Part shown: positions 54,520 to 63,716 of the stretch, piece after piece
How positions within the stretch are numbered: the stretch's first letter is position 1
Layout: the number at the start of each line of letters is the position of its first letter
NCBI RefSeq assembly: GCF_023715725.1
Contig: NZ_JAMBOT010000003.1
Span: forward strand, 434,001-498,000
Reading direction: 5' to 3'
DNA from: Paenibacillus pasadenensis
GTDB taxonomy: Bacteria; Bacillota; Bacilli; Paenibacillales; Paenibacillaceae
DNA length: 64,000 nucleotides
Program-made: the position numbers and the translations under genes
The notes under the pieces: generated by a model
Databases searched by the model: none
What the model saw: only the letters and a program-made list of their open reading frames with translations
What the model was told of the DNA's origin: nothing

Positions 54520-54548
54520 ACTATATCAGAACAGCTTGTCTGACGCAA
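54520..54548 (-). promoter_or_regulatory. Promoter of the rpsF operon
   Basis: The minus strand has -35 TTGCGT (54543-54548), a 17-base spacer, and -10 TATAGT (54520-54525). Confidence 0.65.
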
Positions 54549-54588
54549 GGATAACGCATTTCACACGCCGGCTGACGTTATCCTTGCG
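54544..54588. repeat. 13-bp perfect inverted repeat over the rpsF -35 box
   Basis: CGCAAGGATAACG (54544-54556) and CGTTATCCTTGCG (54576-54588) are separated by 19 bases. The inner edge of the first arm coincides with the -35 hexamer. This could be an operator for a repressor or activator. Confidence 0.6.
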
Positions 54589-54679
54589 AATAATTGCCGC
54601 TGATGATTCCGGCCTCTGCGGCGAAAAATAAACATCCGGCCCTGTAAGGCCGAATTACATGCAGAAGGTGGAGATACGT

Positions 54680-54865
54680 ATGGGCGAACGCACCAAGTTT
54701 GAATCCGGCTTTAAAGCCCCCAATGACGGCTGGTACATGGAAGCAGGAGAGGATTCATTCCACATGGGCATCTCCAAACCCAAAAAAATCTCCTTGAAAA
54801 AGGGACAGCATTTCCCGAAAAACAGCAATCATAACCGCGTATGGGTGAAAATGCCGAAAGACTAA
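54680..54865 (+). CDS. YjzC-like small protein
   Basis: A 61-residue protein starting MGERTKFESGFKAPNDGWYM, then KPKKISLKKGQHFPK, then NHNRVWVKM. It resembles YjzC of Bacillus (GDKAPNDG..NPKKV..GDKFP). The function is unknown. The ATG at 54680 is chosen because GGTGGAG is 6 bases upstream and the family begins there. It stands alone between the rpsF promoter and a gene-poor stretch. Confidence 0.75.
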   Translation: MGERTKFESGFKAPNDGWYMEAGEDSFHMGISKPKKISLKKGQHFPKNSNHNRVWVKMPKD

Positions 54866-55352
54866 CGAGCGAATCGGCTCAAAATCGGACGCATAACATT
54901 CAGCCGTCCGGCCATACTATCCTTGACGGCGCGACAAGATGAGGGTGTGGTTCCGTTGGCCGTAAAAAGCGCAAGGACACTGCAAATGACGCCAGTTCAC
55001 AACATTCACAGAAAAGCGAGGGGTTGTGCCAAAGACAGATGTCTTTAAGGCCTTCACCGCAGCAGGCGTAAAAGTCCTCGGACATTTAGCAGCCGGGCGG
55101 TGTCCAAACGTGTTCAGTGAGGGAAGTGCAGCTTGATTAATTTTGCAACCCATTAAGCGCCGTCAGCAGCGCCCAGCCATTAGGCTGGGCGCTTGTTCGT
55201 TTAACCGCCTAATTAAATTCGATCCGTTTTGACAGCATGCCTTCCGCCTGCATAAACGCTACTGAATACGTTGAATTTCTCGGCTCCGCCCGTGTATCCT
55301 TATTTAACGCGCCGCTTACGGCACTTAAATGGTTAACAAGGAGTGGACTTGT
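54866..55352. other. Gene-poor interval
   Basis: No convincing gene. Minus-strand frames of 60-80 codons between 54900 and 55153 lack ribosome sites and known motifs. A short hairpin, GCGCCCAGC/GCTGGGCGC, at 55168-55192 could be a terminator but has only a weak T-run. Confidence 0.35.
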
Positions 55353-55787
55353 TTGAGGGTAATCATTCGTAAAGCCGAGCCCCGCGACGCTGAGGCTTTA
55401 TCCGGTCTTTTCGCCGAGCTCATGGGGTTTGAATCCGACACGTTACAGATGGGAAGCCAGCTGGAGCAAATAGCCTCTGAGCCTCACTATTACGTCGCTG
55501 TTGCGGAATTGGAGCAGGAGCTTGCCGGTACGGCAATGGGCATCGTGTGCCGCGATTTGGTGGGCAGCTGCGCCCCATTTTTGCTGATCGAGAACGTCAT
55601 CGTGTCCCAGAAAAGCCGAGGCAGCGGTGTGGGACGATTGCTTATGCAGGCGCTGGAGGGGTACGGAAAAGATCACAGTTGCAGCTACACGATTCTTGCC
55701 TCGAGCAACGAAAGAATTGAGGCTCATCGCTTTTATGAAAACATCGGATACAGCGGTTCAAAACGCGGCTTTATTAAACATCTTTAG
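55353..55787 (+). CDS. GNAT family N-acetyltransferase
   Basis: A 144-residue GNAT. The N-terminal beta-alpha VIIRKAEPRDAEALSGLFAE is followed by the acetyl-CoA loop IVSQKSRGSGVGRLLMQALE (Q/RxxGxG/A) and the C-terminal strand ERIEAHRFYENIGYSGSKRG. The acceptor is unknown. The start is TTG at 55353, 9 bases after AAGGAG; an upstream in-frame ATG at 55329 has no ribosome site. Confidence 0.85.
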   Translation: MRVIIRKAEPRDAEALSGLFAELMGFESDTLQMGSQLEQIASEPHYYVAVAELEQELAGTAMGIVCRDLVGSCAPFLLIENVIVSQKSRGSGVGRLLMQALEGYGKDHSCSYTILASSNERIEAHRFYENIGYSGSKRGFIKHL

Positions 55788-55837
55788 TTTTAACCCGGAG
55801 CGGCTTCTCGGCTGCACCATTTCTCTATTCAGAACAA

Positions 55838-55867
55838 CAAAAAAACCTCCTACCGGAGTAGGAGGTT
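55838..55867 (-). terminator. Terminator of the tRNA-Ser gene
   Basis: AACCTCCTAC/GTAGGAGGTT with a 4-base loop is followed by seven T on the minus strand. It may also stop the GNAT transcript. Confidence 0.85.
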
Positions 55868-55883
55868 CTAATTCGCTGAAGGA

Positions 55884-55974
55884 TGGCGGAAAGGGTGGGA
55901 TTCGAACCCACGCACGCCGTGAGACGCCTAGCTGATTTCGAGTCAGCCCCCTTGGGCCACTTGGGTACCTTTCC
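55884..55974 (-). tRNA. tRNA-Ser (anticodon CGA)
   Basis: The 91-nt minus-strand sequence folds as a class II tRNA: acceptor GGAAAGG/CCTTTCC, discriminator G, encoded CCA, anticodon arm GCTGA-CTCGAAA-TCAGC with anticodon CGA, a long variable arm, and T arm GTGGG-TTCGAAT-CCCAC. It reads UCG codons. The discriminator G and long variable arm are serine identity elements. Confidence 0.95.
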
Positions 55975-56019
55975 GCAGCAAGATAGATCATAACATATGC
56001 TGGGCATTATTGCAAGCGT

Positions 56020-56250
56020 TTAGGATAATGCCGATTCTCCGCCTGCTTCGCCCTGATTGGCTGCATGACGCAGCACTTTTTTCATGTTTTTTTCAAACTT
56101 CGCCCGTGGAATAAGCACGCTGTGCTTGCAGCCGGTGCATTTGATGCGGATGTCCATGCCCATGCGAATGATCTCCATTTCGTTGGTTCCGCATGGATGG
56201 GGCTTCTTCATCAGCACGACATCGCCAAGCTCGAACTGCTTGCGTTCCAT
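56020..56250 (-). CDS. DUF951 family protein (YyzM-like)
   Basis: A 76-residue protein: FELGDVVLMKKPHPCGTNEM, then IRMGMDIRIKCTGCKHSVLI, then PRAKFEKNMKKVL. HPCG and CTGC may bind zinc. The family is conserved between parB and rpsF in Bacillales, with no known function. The start is ATG 56250 after GGAGAGGTG; a GTG three codons earlier overlaps that site. Confidence 0.87.
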   Translation of the reverse strand: MERKQFELGDVVLMKKPHPCGTNEMEIIRMGMDIRIKCTGCKHSVLIPRAKFEKNMKKVLRHAANQGEAGGESALS

Positions 56251-56346
56251 ACCGCTCACCTCTCCTTCGGCCGCTGTCCCGCCCCCGCAACGTTCCCTGC
56301 TGCGGAGGCTTGGCCGGTTCTTTCCATCTTACACGCCCTGCTGAAT

Positions 56347-57297
56347 CTACGCCAGAGATTGTTGCGGCTCATCATGCTCTCGCAGCAGCCTTTTGAGCTC
56401 CAAATTAATCTGTCTTGAAACGGCCGCTTCGGTATTCGGCTGGCATTCCGCGATGATGCGCAGCTTGTACTCAGCCGTAGTCAGGGAAGCGACGCCAAGC
56501 AGATCCGGCACCTTGACCAGATTCGGGTTTTCCAGCTTCTCCAGCATGGCCCGAATGCTTTCTTCCGTCTCGTCGATTTTGTAATCGTTCGGCAAATCGA
56601 CGTCCACGACCGCCAAGGAGTGGTTAAGCGAATAGTTCGTCACCTGAGCGATCAAACCGTTCGGGATAATGTGAACCTCTCCCGTCCATGTTTTCAGCCG
56701 CGTCGTGCGCAGTCCAATCAATTCCACCGTGCCTTTGTACGTTCCCGTTTGAATGACATCTCCAACTGCAAACTGATCCTCCAGTACGATGAAAAATCCA
56801 GTAATAATGTCCTTCACCAAACTCTGCGCGCCGAAACCGATCGCCAGTCCAAGCACGCCTGCCCCGGCCAGCAGCGGTCCGATATTGATGCCGAGCATCG
56901 GCAGCACAACCATAGCGGTAATGAAATAGACGACGTAGGAAGCGACATTTTTGAGCAGCCGCCCCATCGTGACGACCCTCCTGGTGCGCTGCGCCACCTT
57001 GGATTCCCGTTCGAGCACTTTGTCGATGGATTTGTTAACAGCGAAAATAATGAGCCGTCCAATCAGCAAAATAATTGCGATTTTAATGAGAACAATACCT
57101 GCATTAATCCAGAACGCACTGTCGAACGTCGTGCGCAGCGTATCCCAGAAGGCATTGGTTTTCTCTAAAGCCGCTTTAGGCAGACCAGCAAGATCTGTTG
57201 GACCCTCATTTACTGGACCTCCAGCGTTATTCGCCGCTCCCTCCCCGGTATTTCCTGTGTTTGTACTAGCGGATGCCATTAGCTCCCATGAATTCAT
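56347..57297 (-). CDS. MscS family mechanosensitive channel
   Basis: A 316-residue protein. After a Gly/Asn-rich N-terminus (1-30) come three membrane helices: about 58-85, 110-130 and a pore-lining TM3, GPLLAGAGVLGLAIGFGAQS. The MscS beta domain follows with FFIVLEDQFAVGDVIQTGTY, RLKTWTGEVHIIPNG and the C-terminal alpha-beta part. It releases solutes on hypo-osmotic shock. AGGAG is 9 bases before the ATG. Confidence 0.92.
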   Translation of the reverse strand: MNSWELMASASTNTGNTGEGAANNAGGPVNEGPTDLAGLPKAALEKTNAFWDTLRTTFDSAFWINAGIVLIKIAIILLIGRLIIFAVNKSIDKVLERESKVAQRTRRVVTMGRLLKNVASYVVYFITAMVVLPMLGINIGPLLAGAGVLGLAIGFGAQSLVKDIITGFFIVLEDQFAVGDVIQTGTYKGTVELIGLRTTRLKTWTGEVHIIPNGLIAQVTNYSLNHSLAVVDVDLPNDYKIDETEESIRAMLEKLENPNLVKVPDLLGVASLTTAEYKLRIIAECQPNTEAAVSRQINLELKRLLREHDEPQQSLA

Positions 57298-57354
57298 TGG
57301 TTCAATCTCCTTTCTCTACTATTTTTGCATGAAGTCTCATTCTAGCATTCTAAT

Positions 57355-57389
57355 AAAAGAAGCCTCCCCGCGCGAGTCGCGGAAGGCTG
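57355..57389 (-). terminator. Terminator after the DUF3343 gene
   Basis: AGCCT..CGCG pairs with CGCG..AGGCT, followed by TTCTTTT on the minus strand. Confidence 0.7.
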
Positions 57390-57415
57390 ATAAACTTCTT
57401 TTCCAAACAGCTGCT

Positions 57416-57658
57416 TCAGCCGCTGTGCACCAGTTCGTATCCATCCGAAGTCTCCCGGAATATACCGCGAATCTCCACCGATTGCTCCACCAAAATAAGC
57501 CTGACCGTCTCCAATTCATCATCGGGAAAATCGATCGACAGCGCGCATCCCGCAGTAATTGTCTTTGGCGTCGGGCGGATGTCAATTTCAATATCGGCAT
57601 ATTCAAGCAGCATCTCCGTGCGAAGCGCTTGCTGCGTCGAATCAAAAGCGATAAGCAT
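57416..57658 (-). CDS. DUF3343 family putative sulfur/selenium carrier
   Basis: An 80-residue protein beginning MLIAFDSTQQALRTEMLLEY with the DUF3343 signature RPTPKTITAGCALSI, where the Cys is the proposed carrier residue. Family members are often annotated as putative Se/S carriers linked to class V cysteine desulfurases; such an enzyme is encoded about 1.2 kb away at 58855-60036. GAGGAG is 6 bases before the ATG. Confidence 0.75.
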   Translation of the reverse strand: MLIAFDSTQQALRTEMLLEYADIEIDIRPTPKTITAGCALSIDFPDDELETVRLILVEQSVEIRGIFRETSDGYELVHSG

Positions 57659-57751
57659 AGCTAACTCCTCTTATTGAAAATGGACGGGCAAGTATAAATT
57701 GCCCCTCTCTACCATATACTACTAACAGTTCATATTAGCGGAGGGGAATCT

Positions 57752-58345
57752 ATGAAACGTCCTGCTGCAATCCGGGAAATCCCGCTTAAAGTGCCTCATA
57801 CCGATCCCGACGCCGCCCGTCAGCTGACCAGCAGCCTGATGCTGCATCTTGGTCCCGTTCCGAGGGAAAGCCGGATTGCCGTCGTCTGTATCGGCACCGA
57901 CCGCTCCACAGGAGACGCTCTCGGCCCGATTATCGGCTCCCATCTAGCCAAGCAGCGCGGCTCCTTGTTCGAGCTGTACGGCACGCTGGACGAGCCTGTG
58001 CACGCGATGAACCTGGAAAGCACCCTGCAGGATATTAACAGCAGTATGGCCAAGCCGTTTATTATCGGTATCGACGCCTGCCTTGGCCAGTTGAGCAGCG
58101 TCGGCTGCATTCAGCTTGGACCCGGGCCTGTGCGGCCGGGAGCCGGCGTAAACAAAGAGCTCCCGCCAGTTGGAGATATCCATATGACCGGCATCGTGAA
58201 CGTGGGCGGATTTATGGAATATTTTGTGCTTCAAAACACTCGTCTTAGCCTCGTTATGCGTATGGCCGAGCTAATGTCAGACACACTCGTCCGCGCTATT
58301 CACGACTGCCGTTCTTACCCGGTTCACGCTGCGACGCAAGAATAA
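57752..58345 (+). CDS. yyaC: YyaC family sporulation protein (DUF1256, GPR-like fold)
   Basis: A 197-residue protein: SRIAVVCIGTDRSTGDALGP, then MNLESTLQDINSSMAKPFII, then GIDACLGQLSSVGCIQLGPG. The fold is related to hydrogenase-maturation and germination proteases. In Bacillus, yyaC lies between parB and rpsF and is expressed in sporulation. GGAGGGG stands before the ATG. Its 3' end overlaps the converging DUF4446 gene by 50 bases. Confidence 0.9.
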   Translation: MKRPAAIREIPLKVPHTDPDAARQLTSSLMLHLGPVPRESRIAVVCIGTDRSTGDALGPIIGSHLAKQRGSLFELYGTLDEPVHAMNLESTLQDINSSMAKPFIIGIDACLGQLSSVGCIQLGPGPVRPGAGVNKELPPVGDIHMTGIVNVGGFMEYFVLQNTRLSLVMRMAELMSDTLVRAIHDCRSYPVHAATQE

Positions 58346-58826
58346 TGGCTTGCTGCTCCTCCGGTGTAAGCGGATAAGTCGAGCTTCCTTTTTGCAGCGG
58401 TTTGGCGTACATGTATGTCTCATCCCGGCCATGTAAGCCGGTCAATACAACTCCGGTCTGCTCCTCGTTCACGATTGCGACCGAGAAGCTCATATCGCTG
58501 CCCTGTGATGAAAAGGCGTTGTAACGCAGTACGCCGACTCTGCCTTTTGTCTCCTTCAAAAGCTGGGCAAATTCGTTCAGCTGCTGCCCATAGTGGCCCA
58601 GCCTGTCCTCCTGCTCGTCCAGCGACAGTCTCAAGCCAACAATAACTTCCTCCAGATTCGTCACGCCGGTCTGTCCCATTACCTGAACATATTGGCGTCT
58701 AAGCTTTGTCAGCTTGCGGCCGAGAGCCGAGATCCAGATTATGAGAAGCAGCAGCACCAATGCCATTACTACAATGGCTGCGCCATAATATGGCGCCTCC
58801 ACCCAAGCTTCATACCATTCATTCAT
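58296..58826 (-). CDS. DUF4446 family membrane-anchored protein
   Basis: A 176-residue protein with one N-terminal membrane helix (YYGAAIVVMALVLLLLIIWI, about 12-31), a coiled coil (about 35-95) and a small domain with VGVLRYNAFSSQGSDMSFSV, then EEQTGVVLTGLHGRDETYMY, typical of DUF4446. The function is unknown. The family is found beside parAB in Bacilli. The ATG at 58826 is chosen because the family starts MNEWYEA.. here; the frame upstream overlaps the desulfurase gene. Confidence 0.85.
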   Translation of the reverse strand: MNEWYEAWVEAPYYGAAIVVMALVLLLLIIWISALGRKLTKLRRQYVQVMGQTGVTNLEEVIVGLRLSLDEQEDRLGHYGQQLNEFAQLLKETKGRVGVLRYNAFSSQGSDMSFSVAIVNEEQTGVVLTGLHGRDETYMYAKPLQKGSSTYPLTPEEQQAIILASQREPGKNGSRE

Positions 58827-58854
58827 CTTTCCCGTTACGCTCCTAATCTTCTCC

Positions 58855-60036
58855 CTAGATGGGGTAATGGGTCCGGATTTCGCGTATTGCAAGCACAAGC
58901 GCTTCCGCTTCCTGATCTGTCGTGGACGCTCCGACGCTCGCTCTTACCGCGCCTGTTTCAGCGGTTCCCGCGCTCCAGTGCGCCAGCGGTGTGCAATGAT
59001 AGCCTGCCCTTACGGCAATGCCATAATGCTGATCCAAAATAAAGGAAAGCTCCGACGCTTCAACACCTGCCATCGTAAAGGCGCATATCCCGGTTCGCGG
59101 CCGGCCTTCCTGCGGCCCGAGCAGCGTTATGCCCGCTACTGATGCCAATCCGTCCCGGATGCGAGCAATCAGCTCCGTCTCCCGGGCATGAACCGCCTTA
59201 GGAGTCAGCTCCAGCACATGCCGAACGCCTGCTGCCAATCCGGCCATGCCAGGCGTATTCGGCGTGCCTGCCTCATAACGGTCGGGCCTGACCGTCGGCT
59301 GCTCAGCCGACTCCGATTGGCTGCCTGTCCCTCCGTGGAGCAGCGGCACTGGATCGAGCCGGGGATGAATGTACACTCCCCCTGTGCCTTGAGGCCCGAG
59401 CAGCGCTTTATGGCCCGGAAAAGCAAGCAGGTCGATGCCCATCTCTTCTACATCGATATCGAGGATACCGGCCGACTGAGCTGCATCAACCAATAACGGA
59501 ATGCCGTTCCGCCGGGTAATTTCGCCAATATCGGCAATCGGCAAAATCGATCCCAGCAGATTGGAGCTGTGCGCTGCGGCAACGAGAGCCGTCTCGGGCC
59601 GGATCTCCTCCCGTATTCGGGCAACATCCAGCTCTCCAAACCGATCCGTCTCTACGTATGTAACCGTAATGCCAATACTTGATTTCAAATATTCCAGCGG
59701 CCTGCGGACTGAGTTATGCTCCACCGCTGTGGCGATGACATGATCGCCTGGCTTCAGCATTCCTTTAATAGCCAAGTTCAGTCCGACGGTTGTATTTGCG
59801 GTCAAGGCAATATCGTTTGGATTGGCAATTCGCAGCAGCTTTGCGAGATTTTTTCTAGCCTCGAACAATACTCTTCCCGATTGCACCGCCATCCGATGGC
59901 TGCCGCGGCCCGGATTCGCGGCCCCTTGCTGCAGTGTTTGCATAACCGCATCCACAACTGCCTGCGGTTTGGGCCAGGAAGTCGCTGCATGATCCAAATA
60001 GATTAAAGGCTGTTCTTGGGCCATATCGGCACTCAT
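58855..60036 (-). CDS. Class V aminotransferase, cysteine desulfurase family
   Basis: A 393-residue PLP enzyme. It has IYLDHAATSWPKPQAVVDAV at the start, the PLP-Lys region LLAFPGHKALLGPQGTGGVY, and the C-terminal RAGYHCTPLAHW with the catalytic Cys in the position of SufS/Csd enzymes. It should remove sulfur (or selenium) from cysteine (selenocysteine). The DUF3343 gene nearby may encode the carrier. There are two possible starts, at 60036 and at an ATG four codons later; the ribosome site GGAAAGG fits the second slightly better. Confidence 0.88.
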   Translation of the reverse strand: MSADMAQEQPLIYLDHAATSWPKPQAVVDAVMQTLQQGAANPGRGSHRMAVQSGRVLFEARKNLAKLLRIANPNDIALTANTTVGLNLAIKGMLKPGDHVIATAVEHNSVRRPLEYLKSSIGITVTYVETDRFGELDVARIREEIRPETALVAAAHSSNLLGSILPIADIGEITRRNGIPLLVDAAQSAGILDIDVEEMGIDLLAFPGHKALLGPQGTGGVYIHPRLDPVPLLHGGTGSQSESAEQPTVRPDRYEAGTPNTPGMAGLAAGVRHVLELTPKAVHARETELIARIRDGLASVAGITLLGPQEGRPRTGICAFTMAGVEASELSFILDQHYGIAVRAGYHCTPLAHWSAGTAETGAVRASVGASTTDQEAEALVLAIREIRTHYPI

Positions 60037-60199
60037 CCTTTCCGGGCTAACCCTAATTTCCGCTCAAAAAAACAATAGCATACCTAAGTTTAATCCCTGT
60101 CGCAGCAGATTACAACCGAGGTATGCTCCTATAACGAACTTGTTTTCCGTAAAGCTTTGGTACTGAAACGATTTGTTTTCGAATAGCTTCAGTTCAGCT

Positions 60200-61048
60200 T
60201 CAGGACTGCTGCAGCATGTCTAGAATCCGTTCCAAATCCTGCTTATTATAATAGGTCAGCTCGATTTTACCCCGATCGCGGGAAGCCTTAATTTTCACCG
60301 ATGTTTGGAACCGCTCGCGCAGATTTTCTTCCAATGCTTCCAGGTAGGGGTCCCGCTTGACCGTTTTGCTCTTTGCTGGGGATTCTGGCTGTTTTTTATC
60401 CAGCGTTTGAATGGCCTGCTCCAGCTCCCGAACGCTCCACTCGTTGGAGATCGCTTGTTTAGCCAGCTCCTTACGCAGCTTGTCTTCCTTTAAGCCGACG
60501 AGCGCGCGGGCATGCCCCATTGATAATGTTCCACGTGAAACATTGTCTTTAATCTCAACCGGCAAACTTAACAGCCGGAGGAAATTGGCAATATGCGAGC
60601 GCGACTTACCAACCTTAAGCGACAGCTCCTCCTGCGTCAGATTGAACTTGTCCATAATAGCCTGATAAGCCGAGGCCAAATCGATTGCATTCAAATCTTC
60701 GCGCTGAAGGTTCTCAATAAGCGCAATTTCCATCGTCTGCTGATCGGAGAAGCTGCGGACTACAGCGGGAATCGTTTTGAGCCCGCATAACTGAGAGGCG
60801 CGAAAACGGCGCTCTCCGGCAATAATCTCATACCCTTTTAGCACAGAGCGCACGAGAATCGGTTGAATAACGCCATGCTGCTTGATGGATTCTGCGAGTT
60901 CATGAATCGAATCATCATGGAACGTAATCCTTGGCTGATAAGGATTCGGCCGAAGCTGCTTCAATTCAACCTGGATAACCTTGTCATCCTCTTGGATGGA
61001 AAGAGACGGAATGAGTGCCTCTAGTCCTCTACCTAGCCGCTTGCTCAT
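60200..61048 (-). CDS. parB: Chromosome partitioning protein ParB (Spo0J)
   Basis: A 282-residue protein. The N-terminus [11 protein letters not shown] carries the ParA-stimulating basic residues. The CTPase/ParB domain shows [20 protein letters not shown] with ERRFRAS, then an HTH with [19 protein letters not shown]. It binds parS and forms sliding clamps that load condensin. An exact parS lies inside the gene. It overlaps parA by 20 bases. Confidence 0.96.
   Translation of the reverse strand: MSKRLGRGLEALIPSLSIQEDDKVIQVELKQLRPNPYQPRITFHDDSIHELAESIKQHGVIQPILVRSVLKGYEIIAGERRFRASQLCGLKTIPAVVRSFSDQQTMEIALIENLQREDLNAIDLASAYQAIMDKFNLTQEELSLKVGKSRSHIANFLRLLSLPVEIKDNVSRGTLSMGHARALVGLKEDKLRKELAKQAISNEWSVRELEQAIQTLDKKQPESPAKSKTVKRDPYLEALEENLRERFQTSVKIKASRDRGKIELTYYNKQDLERILDMLQQS
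60527..60542. promoter_or_regulatory. parS: parS site inside parB
   Basis: TGTTCCACGTGAAACA, an exact match to the Bacillus parS consensus TGTTNCACGTGAAACA. In Bacillus subtilis a parS also lies inside spo0J. Confidence 0.93.
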
Positions 61049-61802
61049 ATTGGATCACTTCCTTCGCCAGTTCAAGATAAACTTCGGCGCCTTTGGAGCG
61101 GGGATCATACGTGATGATAGCTTGACCATGAGACGGCGCTTCACTTAAACGCACGTTTCTTGGAATAATCGTCTGGTACACCTTTTGCTGAAAATACTTT
61201 TTGACTTCCTCGATCACTTGGATGCCCAAATTAGTACGTGCATCAAACATTGTGAGCAGCACGCCTTCAATTTGCAGCGATGTATTAAGATGCTTTTGAA
61301 CGAGTCGAACCGTATTCAGCAGCTGGCTCAGTCCTTCAAGAGCGTAGTATTCGCATTGAATTGGAATAATGACCGAATCTGCGGCCGTCAAAGAATTGAT
61401 CGTTAAAATACCAAGAGATGGCGGGCAGTCAATAAGAATGTAATCATAGTCATTCCGCAGCTGAGAAAGCGACTTTTTGAGTCTCACCTCGCGGGAAATA
61501 GTCGGTACAAGCTCGATTTCGGCTCCAGCCAGCTGAATCGTGGCAGGAATAATGCTTAAATTCGGTACTTCTGTGCGTTTTACTGCCTCACGCGGGTCAA
61601 CTTCATTGATCAAGACGTCATAAATGCTGTTTTCCACATCGGCTTTATTAACACCGACTCCGCTTGTCGTATTCCCCTGAGGATCGATATCGACAAGCAG
61701 CACCTTCTTCCCTAAGGAAGCCAGGCATGCCCCCAAATTGACGGATGTGGTCGTTTTGCCGACTCCGCCCTTCTGGTTCGTTATGGCGATTATTTTGGAC
61801 AA
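61029..61802 (-). CDS. parA: Chromosome partitioning ATPase ParA (Soj)
   Basis: A 257-residue deviant-Walker ATPase: [20 protein letters not shown] (KGGxGKT), [15 protein letters not shown], and [13 protein letters not shown]. It binds DNA as an ATP dimer and regulates DnaA and origin segregation. The TTG at 61802 is chosen because GAGGTG is 6 bases upstream and the Soj homology begins there; the frame is open 53 codons further up with no homology. Confidence 0.95.
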   Translation of the reverse strand: MSKIIAITNQKGGVGKTTTSVNLGACLASLGKKVLLVDIDPQGNTTSGVGVNKADVENSIYDVLINEVDPREAVKRTEVPNLSIIPATIQLAGAEIELVPTISREVRLKKSLSQLRNDYDYILIDCPPSLGILTINSLTAADSVIIPIQCEYYALEGLSQLLNTVRLVQKHLNTSLQIEGVLLTMFDARTNLGIQVIEEVKKYFQQKVYQTIIPRNVRLSEAPSHGQAIITYDPRSKGAEVYLELAKEVIQYEQAAR

Positions 61803-62174
61803 CCTTGTCACCTCAATATTCCCAATCTCGTACAACTTCCCTACGGCACAATCCATGGAGCCGGTATTCAACTCGAAGCCTTCTTGAATAAGGCAAGCTA
61901 TACGGCTTCCCCGCCCTGCGAACGGTGGACGTATGCAATGGAAATACGAGAAGAGTACCAATTAAGCTCTGCTGTCCAGGAGGAGAGAAGAGCGTGCAGC
62001 CCCGCAGAATTGCGGAAATTAGATTGCACGGAGTGTCCGCCGGCTCAACGTCCCAATGCCGCACACGATGGATACTGCGAGAATAATATTGCTGCGGTTA
62101 ACGAGCCAAGCTCCTGCCTGGACCCGGACAGCATGTTTAGCAAATGAAGTTGAAAAGGCACGCTCCAGCATGCG

Positions 62175-62197
62175 AAAAAAAGCGGCTTCCGCCGCTT
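62175..62197 (-). terminator. Terminator of noc
   Basis: AAGCGGC/GCCGCTT with a 4-base loop is followed by a run of T on the minus strand. It lies about 150 bases after the noc stop. The rest of 61803-62350 holds the parA leader and no visible gene. Confidence 0.75.
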
Positions 62198-62350
62198 AGC
62201 CTAAACATCCAGACGAATTGTTAAGGGCAGCTAGGCTTTTGTCAGCATAATCTTGTTGTACGGTGCCCATGTTTGAAAACGCAATCATCACGTCTGGAAT
62301 GAATTAAGTATAAAGGAAAGCCTTACAGAATGGAACGATAAGTGTCCTTA

Positions 62351-63172
62351 TTAACGCTTCGGAATTTTGATTACAATTTCATAATGATCCTCGTAATCCT
62401 TCTCGTTCGTCTTAATTTCCAGCCCGGAACCGGACACCATATCGATGGACTGACGAATTGTATTCAACGCCAAGCGGACATCCTTAGTGAAGGAAATTCG
62501 CTTGGATTTTTTAGCTTTGGAGGCTTCTTTATAAAAAGCTACGCGGGCTTCGGTCTGTTTAACGTTAAGCTCCTTGCCAAGCACGTCATCAAGAACCTTC
62601 TGCTGCAGCTCTTCAGTATCAAGGGCAAGCAGCGATCTGGCATGCCGCTCCGTAATTTTCCTCTCGGTAAGCGCAAGTTTGACTGGCTCGCTCAAACCGA
62701 GCAAGCGGATTTTATTGGCGATTGTAGATTGGCTTTTGCCAAGCCGCTGTGCCAGGCTTTCTTGGGTCAAGCTATGCAAATCGATTAGCTTCTGATAAGC
62801 TACCGCTTCTTCAATTGCGCTTAAACCTTCGCGCTGCAAGTTCTCAATAAGGGCGATAGAGGCCGCTTGTGAGTCGTTGAACTCCCTCACAATGGCTGGA
62901 ATCGTCTCAAGTCCAAGCCTGCTGACAGCTCTCCAGCGCCTCTCACCGGCTATAATTTCGTAGCGGTCGCCCCGAAGGCGAACGACGATAGGTTGAATTA
63001 CTCCATGCGTGCGAATCGTTTGGCTTAATTCTTCAATTCGCTCGTCATCAAAAATCGTTCTCGGCTGATAAGGGCTCGTATTAATGCTGCCAACCGGGAT
63101 TTGCTTCACTTCATCTTGAGCAGCCTTCGGATCGTTTAGGCCGAAAAGCCGGGAAAATTGTTCTTTCATCAT
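62351..63172 (-). CDS. noc: Nucleoid occlusion protein Noc
   Basis: A 273-residue ParB-family protein. It has an N-terminal membrane-targeting helix [12 protein letters not shown], then the ParB domain ([19 protein letters not shown], then [10 protein letters not shown] and ERRWRAV), and an HTH with [19 protein letters not shown]. Noc blocks FtsZ assembly over the chromosome. It is distinguished from ParB by the membrane helix and position before parAB. GGGTGG precedes two adjacent ATG codons; the first is used here. Confidence 0.93.
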   Translation of the reverse strand: MMKEQFSRLFGLNDPKAAQDEVKQIPVGSINTSPYQPRTIFDDERIEELSQTIRTHGVIQPIVVRLRGDRYEIIAGERRWRAVSRLGLETIPAIVREFNDSQAASIALIENLQREGLSAIEEAVAYQKLIDLHSLTQESLAQRLGKSQSTIANKIRLLGLSEPVKLALTERKITERHARSLLALDTEELQQKVLDDVLGKELNVKQTEARVAFYKEASKAKKSKRISFTKDVRLALNTIRQSIDMVSGSGLEIKTNEKDYEDHYEIVIKIPKR

Positions 63173-63275
63173 TCTACAACCACCCGAATTCAATGTGCCA
63201 ATGTCCTTGCTGTAGAATTCCGTGTTGCGGCCGCATCGGCGACTTGTTTGGCCTTCAAGTCATAATTGCGGCACT

Positions 63276-63494
63276 TCATGGCAGTGCAGCACGGGCAAAA
63301 TCGGAGCGGGAAAGCTCCTGCAAAGAAAGGCCGAATAAGGTCGTGCGTCTAAGGTCCGGTGCACTCATATCCGCTGTGCCAATGACGTCCCTCTGATCGC
63401 TGAACACCTCAAGTTCTTTAAATTCCAACGCAGTTGCGATAGAAATCCGGTTTTCAGCTGCGAGCTCCACCTGCTGGCTTTGCTCCAGAGCCAC
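63276..63494 (-). CDS. Possible small protein between rsmG and noc
   Basis: A 72-codon frame starting at GTG with protein-like composition (ALEFKELEVFSDQRDVIGTA, then LRRTTLFGLSLQELSRSDF). There is no recognised family and no clear ribosome site; GGTGG stands directly before the GTG. It may be non-coding. The rest of 63173-63869 holds a parS site and the noc promoter region, with nothing else visible. Confidence 0.25.
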   Translation of the reverse strand: MALEQSQQVELAAENRISIATALEFKELEVFSDQRDVIGTADMSAPDLRRTTLFGLSLQELSRSDFARAALP

Positions 63495-63716
63495 CGGTCA
63501 ACTAAGATAGGGTATCATGCCGATGGCGGTACATCCAGAAACGGCACAAGGCAAGATGGTTCTTCCATTACCATATGCCTTCATTAGCAGAGTACCGTGT
63601 TCATTATTGTTCCATCATGGAACTCGGTCCATAACCACACTCTTTTCAATTCGTTGAGGACAGGAGAATATCCTGCTGGATTTCGGTTTTGCAAGAAGTT
63701 TTCACAATCGGCTGAA

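Noticed and set aside
54900..55153. Minus-strand frames of 60-80 codons downstream of the YjzC-like gene
   Set aside because: There is no ribosome site, no family, and overlapping alternatives in two frames look equally protein-like.
61803..61961. A 53-codon N-terminal extension of ParA
   Set aside because: Soj homology starts at the TTG at 61802 with GAGGTG upstream; the extension is leader sequence.
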